Shown here piece by piece: positions 1-5,018 of a stretch of 8,552 bases of DNA (the first letter of the stretch is position 1; the number at the start of each line of letters is the position of its first letter). Under the pieces are notes generated by a model. That model saw only the letters and a program-made list of their open reading frames with translations, searched no databases and was not told where the DNA came from. The DNA comes from Planctomycetaceae bacterium (lineage in GTDB: Bacteria; Planctomycetota; Planctomycetia; Pirellulales; Thermoguttaceae). The stretch covers positions 1 to 8,552 of the forward strand of contig JAITDV010000242.1 in assembly GCA_031282385.1 (NCBI GenBank), read 5' to 3'. Position numbers and translations under genes: made by a program.

Positions 1-286
1 TCACCGTGGAACGCAAACTACAACCACAAATCATAACAAGTCCCACAGTTAATTTGACAAATAAGAGTTTGGAATATTAGAGCCGTTCTGAAAACAATAT
101 ACTGCTCTAAGCAATTCCAAACCCTCATTGCCCCCAACACACACCCAATATCTCAAATATAAAAAAAGGGAAATAGACTTCCGAGACCGAAGGATTTCTC
201 TTTGTACTCCGACGATTTCTCATATTTCGCAAAATCAACCCCAATCACAACCCGCAACTACTCACTCTTTACAAAATACCTTTTCG
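1..286. other. Left-edge intergenic region, possible gene ends at the border
   Basis: No convincing gene lies here. On the plus strand a frame is open from base 3 to a TAG at 78-80 (25 codons, ending NKSLEY), which could be the tail of a gene entering from the left. On the minus strand an ATG at 34-32 stays open to the window edge (MICGCSLRSTV), which could be the start of a gene leaving to the left. Neither can be judged from so few codons. A TTGACA at 54-59 resembles a -35 box, but the best -10 candidate (TATTAG, 75-80) is only 15 bp away. Bases 187-199 and 209-220 are near-repeats of CGA-x-GATTTCTC. A 116-codon frame starting at 128 runs into repeat copy A and is not considered a gene. Confidence 0.4.
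67..122. repeat. Nested inverted repeat, hairpin or cruciform
   Basis: GTTTGGAAT (67-75) is perfectly complementary to ATTCCAAAC (114-122). Inside it TAGAGC (78-83) is perfectly complementary to GCTCTA (104-109). Together they form a 9 bp stem, a small asymmetric internal loop (2 and 4 nt), a 6 bp stem and a 20 nt loop. No T-run follows on the plus strand; on the minus strand the downstream side is moderately T-rich. It does not match the MITE or REP families elsewhere in the window. It could be a weak terminator, a small structured RNA or a protein-binding palindrome; I do not recognise it. Confidence 0.5.
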
Positions 287-495
287 ATAACCTGTAGGAG
301 ACCACCCCTGACCCCTCCGAAGGAGGGGAATTATTCGCCTCCGAAGGAGGCGTATTCTTATTTGCCTCACTCGGAGGCGTCTTCTTATTCCCCTCCTTCG
401 GAGGGGTTAGGGGTGGTCTCGGAGGAGTTAAAGGCGGTTTTTCGGTGTAGGTTTTTTGTTGCGTTGATGTATTTTTAGGTTAGAAAAAAGGTCTA
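287..495 (+). mobile_element. MITE-like element, copy A (longest)
   Basis: Non-coding repeat with terminal inverted repeats. The right end reads AGGTTAGAAAAAAGGTCTA up to 495; the left end is slightly eroded (TACCTTTTCGATAACCT from 287). The centre is bounded by a 21-nt arm at 298-318 (GAGACCACCCCTGACCCCTCC begins the arm) pairing with 400-420, with a G:T wobble. Within it sit four small hairpins: 312-328, 336-352, 364-378 and 390-406, each a CCTCC/GGAGG or close variant with a 3-5 nt loop. The right third (about 421-495) is not palindromic. Copies B, C, D and E share the same plan. No transposase is present, so movement would need one in trans; the TA tips suggest an IS630/Tc1-mariner-like source. 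It begins 39 bp past the acyl-CoA synthetase stop codon. Confidence 0.8.
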
Positions 496-512
496 AAATA
501 CTCTACTCTACC

Positions 513-554
513 CTACATCACACAAGACCGCAACTACTTTACACAAGCCCGCAA
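513..554 (-). repeat. 21-bp tandem duplication across the acyl-CoA synthetase stop codon
   Basis: Bases 513-533 and 534-554 are adjacent 21-bp copies with three mismatches (18 of 21 identical). On the minus strand they read in frame as LRACVK-stop followed by LRSCVM-stop. The first copy is the real C-terminus of the acyl-CoA synthetase; the second lies just beyond its stop codon and restates the same ending. This is a small local duplication, probably by replication slippage. Confidence 0.75.
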
Positions 555-2672
555 CATAACCCTACTGTCCGCCACCGACGCACCGTTGCCCGCCGAATGA
601 ACAATCAACGGATTTATATCACACTCCGTAATCTCCGAATGATTAACCACCATTGCCGACAACCGCAATATCACATCAATCACCGCACCAATATCCCGCT
701 TCGGCTTGCCGCGATAACCATCTAAAACCTTGAATGCTTTTATCTCCTGCACCATTTGCTCCGCCGTAATCTTCCACATCGGAGCAAACCTAAACGAAAC
801 ATCCTTGAGAAGCTCGACAAGCGTTCCGCCAAGACCAAACATCATCAACGGTCCCAACGAATCTCTATTGCACCCCACAATCAACTCCTCGCCCTCCTTC
901 GCCATCTCCTCAATCAATATTGCATCTATTTTTGCCCTTGGAACATTCTTTGCGATATTGGCGTAAATCCGCTCATAACCGGCTCGCGCTCCATCCGCTC
1001 CCTCTACATTCAACAACACTCCGCCCGCATCAAACTTGTGAACCACCTCCGCCGACATTACCTTCATTACTACCTTCGAACCAATTCCCGAAACAATATT
1101 CGCTGCCTCGTCCGCCGACTTTGCCACTCCACTCTTCAACAACGGTAACTTGTAACACTCAAATAAAACCCGACAATCCGCCTGCGTCAAATACTTCTCC
1201 GAAGAACTCTCAAGGAATCCCGCAATCGCTTTATTTGCCCGCTCAATATCAATATCGTTGAATTGTACAAATTGCCGTTCGCTTGCACTAATCGACTTCA
1301 TGTCAACTAAACGCGCCGCAGCTCCCAACGCCTTCACCGCATTTTCAGGAAACGAATAATTCGGCACCCCTTGTTTAACTAACTCCGCCGCGCCTACCGA
1401 CACCAACTCATCGCCAAGAAATGCACCTACTGCCGGTTTGCCTATCCTCTTTATGACTTCGGGCAAAATCTCTCCGCACTTGTCCGAATCCGTCATTGAT
1501 TGCGGCGTCAAAACCACAACTCCCATATCAACATTCGAATCACTCAATACCGTCTCCAACGCGACTTTATAACGGTCGCTATGCGCGTCGCCAAGCACAT
1601 CCACCGGATTGTGCAACGACGCCGCCTCCGGCAACACCGGCACCAACAAATCATGAGTTTGTTGTGATAACTCCGCTAATTTCAGACCTGCATTCACCGC
1701 CGCATCAGTTGTCATAATCCCAGGCCCGCCGGCATTGGTAACAATCGCTAGCCGTTTTCCTTTGGGCAGCGGTTGCGAAGTGTATAATGCCGCATAATCA
1801 AATAAATCCGAAATTGTATCAACACGTTGTACTCCGCTCTGTTTCAAAATCGCCTCATACACGGCATCAGAACCCGCAAGCGATCCCGTATGTGAACTTG
1901 CGGCTTTCGCTCCTTCTGCAGACCTGCCCGACTTCAAACAAAGAATCGGCTTGCCCTTTTCCCAAAAAATCCTCGACGCAATTTCAATAAATCGTCTCGC
2001 GTTGCCAATATCCTCAATATACATTGCAATTACTTGCGTCTCGGGGTCTTCGCCCATGTACTCCAACAAGTCTGTTTCTTTAAGATCAGCTTTGTTTCCG
2101 AAACTAATAAACTTGCTAAAACCAATCCGCCTTGCTCTAGCATAATCCAAAACCGACGTACAAAGCGCACCGCTTTGAGAGATAAATCCCAAACTTCCAT
2201 GTAAAGACATAATCGGCGCAAAAGTAGCATTTAAATTGTATTGGGGATTTGAATTGATCACGCCCAAGCAATTTGGACCGATCAACGGAATCCCTGCATC
2301 TTGCACGAGTTTTACCAATTGTTTTTCGCGTTCTATGCCTTCGCCGCCGATTTCCTTGAAACCGGCGGAGATAATAACGAGTCCCTTGACCCCTTTCTCC
2401 TTGCACTCGGTAACAACAGAATTGACGACTTTAGCAGGAACCAACAACACGGCAAGGTCTATTTCGCCTGGTATTTCGCCAATAGTTTTAAAAACTTTTA
2501 CGCCGTGAATTTCGTCTGCTTTCGGATTTACCGGATAGATTTTACCGGTGAATTTATCCTTGACGAGATTTAATACGACATCGTTACCCGCTGTACCGGG
2601 TTTGGTTGAAGCTCCGACTACCGCAACCGATTTAGGTTTGAAAATAGCATCCAATTTTGAAATTGTTGACAT
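534..2672 (-). CDS. NDP-forming acyl-CoA synthetase (acetate-CoA ligase, ADP-forming type), fused alpha-beta
   Basis: A 712-residue cytoplasmic enzyme of the ADP-forming acetyl/acyl-CoA synthetase family, which interconverts acyl-CoA + ADP + Pi with acid + CoA + ATP through a phosphohistidine. In fermenters it usually makes ATP while releasing acetate or a branched or aryl acid. Visible domains: N-terminal CoA-binding Rossmann domain (about 5-130, VVGAST at 18-23); succinyl-CoA-ligase-like domains (about 150-450) with the catalytic histidine in SSHTGSLAGS (His261); C-terminal ATP-grasp beta part (about 490-710) with VMKVMSAEVVHKFDAGGV (His545), GGTLVELLKD (615-624) and ECDINPLIV (683-691). 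The length is normal for the fused form. The ATG at 2672 is chosen because the protein start matches the family; only a weak AAAGA lies about 7-9 nt upstream. The usual HKSD/HKTE after the ATP-grasp histidine is HKFD here. The acyl substrate cannot be told from sequence. Confidence 0.93.
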   Translation of the reverse strand: MSTISKLDAIFKPKSVAVVGASTKPGTAGNDVVLNLVKDKFTGKIYPVNPKADEIHGVKVFKTIGEIPGEIDLAVLLVPAKVVNSVVTECKEKGVKGLVIISAGFKEIGGEGIEREKQLVKLVQDAGIPLIGPNCLGVINSNPQYNLNATFAPIMSLHGSLGFISQSGALCTSVLDYARARRIGFSKFISFGNKADLKETDLLEYMGEDPETQVIAMYIEDIGNARRFIEIASRIFWEKGKPILCLKSGRSAEGAKAASSHTGSLAGSDAVYEAILKQSGVQRVDTISDLFDYAALYTSQPLPKGKRLAIVTNAGGPGIMTTDAAVNAGLKLAELSQQTHDLLVPVLPEAASLHNPVDVLGDAHSDRYKVALETVLSDSNVDMGVVVLTPQSMTDSDKCGEILPEVIKRIGKPAVGAFLGDELVSVGAAELVKQGVPNYSFPENAVKALGAAARLVDMKSISASERQFVQFNDIDIERANKAIAGFLESSSEKYLTQADCRVLFECYKLPLLKSGVAKSADEAANIVSGIGSKVVMKVMSAEVVHKFDAGGVLLNVEGADGARAGYERIYANIAKNVPRAKIDAILIEEMAKEGEELIVGCNRDSLGPLMMFGLGGTLVELLKDVSFRFAPMWKITAEQMVQEIKAFKVLDGYRGKPKRDIGAVIDVILRLSAMVVNHSEITECDINPLIVHSAGNGASVADSRVMLRACVK

Positions 2673-2855
2673 TGAAATCTTTCAAAGAAAACTTTGATTG
2701 TATTGTTAAATGTGAAACCGAAACATAAACGGAGAGACAACATCCCCGTAACTACGCCTAAAAAGATACACTAATCAAACTAAAATAAAACCCCCCCTAA
2801 TCACACAACTAACTCCAAACTCTCACCAACAACAAATTATCTTTAAACTGTTCAC
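2673..2855 (-). promoter_or_regulatory. Leader and upstream region of the acyl-CoA synthetase gene
   Basis: This 183-bp gap lies between the acyl-CoA synthetase start and MITE copy B. No strong -35/-10 pair is evident. On the minus strand a hairpin ACGGGGA/TCTCCGT with a 7-nt loop (2729-2749, one G:U pair) would fall in a leader transcript. A C-run at 2791-2797 precedes A/T-rich DNA. The promoter is presumed to lie in this gap because the MITE separates it from the next gene, but I cannot place it. Confidence 0.3.
2682..2697. promoter_or_regulatory. 16-bp palindrome just upstream of the acyl-CoA synthetase start
   Basis: TCAAAG-AAAA-CTTTGA is a perfect 6-bp inverted repeat with a 4-bp spacer, ending 9 bp before the ATG at 2672. 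In RNA it would be a small hairpin next to the ribosome-binding region; in DNA it has the shape of a regulator half-site pair. No regulator is encoded in the window, so its role is unknown. Confidence 0.35.
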
Positions 2856-3049
2856 TAGACCTTTTCTCTAACCTAAAAATACATCAACACAACAAAAAAC
2901 CGCCTTTAACTCCTCCGAGACCACCCCTAACCCCTCCGAAGGAGGGGAATAAAAGGAGGGGAATAAGAATACGCCTCCGAAGGAGGCGAATAATTCCCCT
3001 CCTTCGGAGGGGTCAGGGGTGGTCTCCTACAGGTTAGCGAAAAGGTCTA
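2856..3049 (-). mobile_element. MITE-like element, copy B
   Basis: A 194-bp copy of the same element as A, in the opposite orientation, with both ends intact: TAGACCTTTTCTCTAACCT at 2856 and AGGTTAGCGAAAAGGTCTA ending at 3049. It keeps the flanking GAGACCACCCC arms and two full hairpins plus a partial one (GGAGGGGAATAA repeated around 2941-2964), where copy A has a complete extra hairpin. A short CTACA-containing stretch present in the arm of A, C, D and E is missing here. It ends 17 bp from the phosphoesterase stop codon. No flanking duplication longer than TA is seen. Confidence 0.85.
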
Positions 3050-3066
3050 CTCTTTAAGTTCTCTTT

Positions 3067-4554
3067 TTATTCTTTGTTGTTATTTTTCAGATTGATAGTG
3101 AATTGTGTCGGGTTTTCGTTGTTCAAAAGCTCAGTTGCGATAACCGCAGCTCTTTTTAGAATTTCTTGTTTCAGTCTGATTTGTTCAGCACTTTGAACCA
3201 GATTCAATTCCCCGCTATTGAGATCAACAACCTTGTCCGCCAACAAAATCCCATCATAATCGCCTAAACCGGATTCTTCTTGTTGGGCTTCTCTTAATCT
3301 AGCGGGCAAATATTTGTTTAGATCAATGATTTGATCATTTTCGTTTTGGTAATGTCTGATTGCTCGGACAAAATCGCCAAGAATTGTTTGTTGCTCGTAG
3401 ATTTGTTTGGGCAATTCATCGGGTAAAAGAGTTGTGATATTTACAGACCACGTTATCGGTTCCTTTTGCCCGTATTCCTTCCGCAACTCGTTCAAAATAT
3501 CGTTGACAACAACTCCGTGCCGTAATATCGGCATCAGTTGCCCTGTTTGCGGCACGTCAATAAACCAACTTATCATCAGGTCTTCATTTTTTTGCGAGTT
3601 ACGGTAATTTTTGATTCGCAGTTGCATCTCTTCCGTTAACCGATCAACTCCATCGTCAACCTCAAGCACAATCTGATCATTCACCCAACGAATAGGCGAA
3701 GTCGGGAAAAATGTTAATTGCGGCTCCGCGTCCGAATTTACTTCGACTAAAGTCGCACCGTATTGACCGATCATTTCAGGAGAACGGGCAACTGTCGTTC
3801 CGGGATAATGAACAGTAAATGGCGGCGGAGGCGTCTCCCTTTTGTCCCGCCGCGTTCCATCTGGTAAGTCCGGCAAATCAAGCGGAATCGGTTTACCGTC
3901 CGCCCCTTTTTTACGCGGATTACCTTGATAAGTTTGACGATGCTCAAGACCGCCCAAAGCCCAATAATCAATCCGACGTTGCGAAAGCGACTCCGGATCA
4001 ACATCACCATTGGCAACCGCAATAGTAAACAAACGACCAGGATCAATCGGAAATTCACTGCTGCGAATTCGGCGTTGATGTTGGTTTCGGCTGACGCCTA
4101 CAATTTTTGCCAACACGCCGCCGGATTTGTCGTTTGGGCGTTTGAAGTAGTATTCTTGAATAGAGTTGCAAGGGAAATGATGAACGTTGTCGGGCAAAGG
4201 AAAAGATATGGGCATGTCATCCGGCGAATCAAATTCAGCGCCAGCCCAATAAACAGAAATGCCCGCATTCCTCAATCTGTCAAATTGCTCAATAAGAAAA
4301 ATAAAAACTCCAGGAGGCGAAAGCAACGCATTGAAAACATCTCCGCTAATTATCACAAAATCAACCATCTCTTCCAACGCCTTGTCAAAAAGACGCAAAG
4401 CCGCACGACAAGAAATATCAAAAAAACGAGACTCCCAAACTAAAGGCATCTCCGAAACTCCCTCTATTACCTTGTCAAGAAATAAACCGGAAGCATGTAT
4501 AAATCGTAACGGCAAACGTTGCCGAACCGGAAAAATATTGGAATTGTGATTCAT
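3067..4554 (-). CDS. Degenerate SbcD/Mre11-like metallophosphoesterase (probable pseudo-nuclease)
   Basis: 495 residues from the ATG at 4554; the frame extends upstream to a TTG at 4656, but those 34 residues precede the conserved start and look non-native. The fold reads as the DNA-repair exonuclease SbcD type: LRFIHAS-x-L (about 15-24), a helix, then DFVIISGDVFNA (about 65-76), AGISVYWAG, YWALGGLEH, and a PGTT-x-x-R-x-P-E block (about 251-260). Metal ligands are mostly gone: motif I DxH is GLF (Gly23, Phe25), GNHD is AGAEFD, the lone His motif is ANG, and GHxH is GGLEH. Only the Asp of GDV (Asp72) is clear. Loss of the later motifs seems shared by planctomycete relatives as I recall them; loss of motif I looks special to this protein. 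A basic, proline-rich insert occupies about 209-248. The C-terminal third (about 330-495) is helical and unrecognised. No SbcC/YhaN partner is next to it. Nuclease activity is doubtful. Confidence 0.78.
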   Translation of the reverse strand: MNHNSNIFPVRQRLPLRFIHASGLFLDKVIEGVSEMPLVWESRFFDISCRAALRLFDKALEEMVDFVIISGDVFNALLSPPGVFIFLIEQFDRLRNAGISVYWAGAEFDSPDDMPISFPLPDNVHHFPCNSIQEYYFKRPNDKSGGVLAKIVGVSRNQHQRRIRSSEFPIDPGRLFTIAVANGDVDPESLSQRRIDYWALGGLEHRQTYQGNPRKKGADGKPIPLDLPDLPDGTRRDKRETPPPPFTVHYPGTTVARSPEMIGQYGATLVEVNSDAEPQLTFFPTSPIRWVNDQIVLEVDDGVDRLTEEMQLRIKNYRNSQKNEDLMISWFIDVPQTGQLMPILRHGVVVNDILNELRKEYGQKEPITWSVNITTLLPDELPKQIYEQQTILGDFVRAIRHYQNENDQIIDLNKYLPARLREAQQEESGLGDYDGILLADKVVDLNSGELNLVQSAEQIRLKQEILKRAAVIATELLNNENPTQFTINLKNNNKE

Positions 4555-4614
4555 ATCTTTTTTAAAAGGAACGTTATCTGTTTTGTGTAATCGATAAAAA
4601 CTACGCAGTCTGAC

Positions 4615-4642
4615 AATATACAACAACCATTTCCTTTTACAA
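4615..4642 (-). promoter_or_regulatory. Candidate promoter for the phosphoesterase gene
   Basis: On the minus strand TTGTAA (4642-4637) and TATATT (4620-4615) are separated by 16 bp, about 60 bp upstream of the ATG at 4554. The boxes are a fair but not strong match to a housekeeping promoter. If used, the transcript would start after the upstream TTG at 4656, which supports the ATG at 4554 as the start. Confidence 0.3.
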
Positions 4643-4703
4643 TACACCCTTGCCAATTGCCCAACAGAAATTCAATCACAAAAAAAATCAAAGCGTTCTG
4701 AAA

Positions 4704-4896
4704 TAGACCTTTTCGCTAACTCCTCCGAGACCCCCCTGACCCCTCCGAAGGAGGGGAATTATTCGCCTCCCTCGGAGGCGTCTTCTTATTCCCCTCCTTC
4801 GGATGGGTTAGGGGGGGTCTCGGAGGAGTTAAAGGCGGTTTTTCGTTGTAGGTTTCTTGTTGCGTTAATGTATTTTTAGGTTAGAGAAAAGGTCTA
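4704..4896 (+). mobile_element. MITE-like element, copy C
   Basis: A 193-bp copy in the same orientation as A with intact ends (TAGACCTTTTCGCTAAC at 4704, GGTTAGAGAAAAGGTCTA to 4896). It has three hairpins: 4740-4756, 4764-4780 and 4791-4807 (the last with one mismatch, GGATGGG). The CTGTAGGAG segment next to the left end in the other copies is replaced by TCCTCCGAG, which makes the two arms more symmetric. The outer arms carry CCCCCC/GGGGGG where the others have CCACCCC/GGGGTGG. It lies between the phosphoesterase promoter region and the uvrA 3' end. Confidence 0.83.
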
Positions 4897-4999
4897 ATAT
4901 TTGCAAGGTTTTAAGGAAAATCTCGGATAAAACAATAACTACATTGCAAATTATAACTCTAAATTGCAACCTCATAAGACCTGAATTTATAGCGACAAA

Positions 5000-5010
5000 T
5001 AGACCTTTTC
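5000..5010 (+). repeat. Solitary MITE end next to the uvrA stop codon
   Basis: TAGACCTTTTC is identical to the outer 11 bp of the MITE ends, but the element does not continue on either side. It lies 8 bp past the uvrA stop codon (5019). It may be a deletion remnant or the outer end of a larger, decayed element. The 103 bp between it and copy C (4897-4999) contain nothing I recognise beyond an 8-bp inverted pair ATTTGCAA/TTGCAAAT. Confidence 0.5.
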
Positions 5011-5018
5011 AGGGACAA

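Noticed and set aside
128..478. Plus-strand frame of 116 codons
   Set aside because: Its second half (PPLTPPKEGNYSPPKE and so on) is MITE copy A translated; the first half is low-complexity. No ribosome-binding site or family match.
287..495. Intrinsic terminator as the primary identity of the element copies
   Set aside because: The copies have defined terminal inverted repeats and an asymmetric arm, so they are mobile-type repeats; a terminator role is possible but secondary.
730..2573. Several plus- and minus-strand frames inside the acyl-CoA synthetase gene
   Set aside because: They are shadows of a clear 712-residue enzyme and have no family resemblance.
3925..4443. 172-codon plus-strand frame opposite the phosphoesterase
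   Set aside because: Composition is a K/N/R-rich antisense shadow; the opposite strand has recognisable conserved motifs.
4555..4656. N-terminal extension of the phosphoesterase from a TTG at 4656
   Set aside because: The extra 34 residues precede the family start, begin with TTG, and overlap a candidate promoter.
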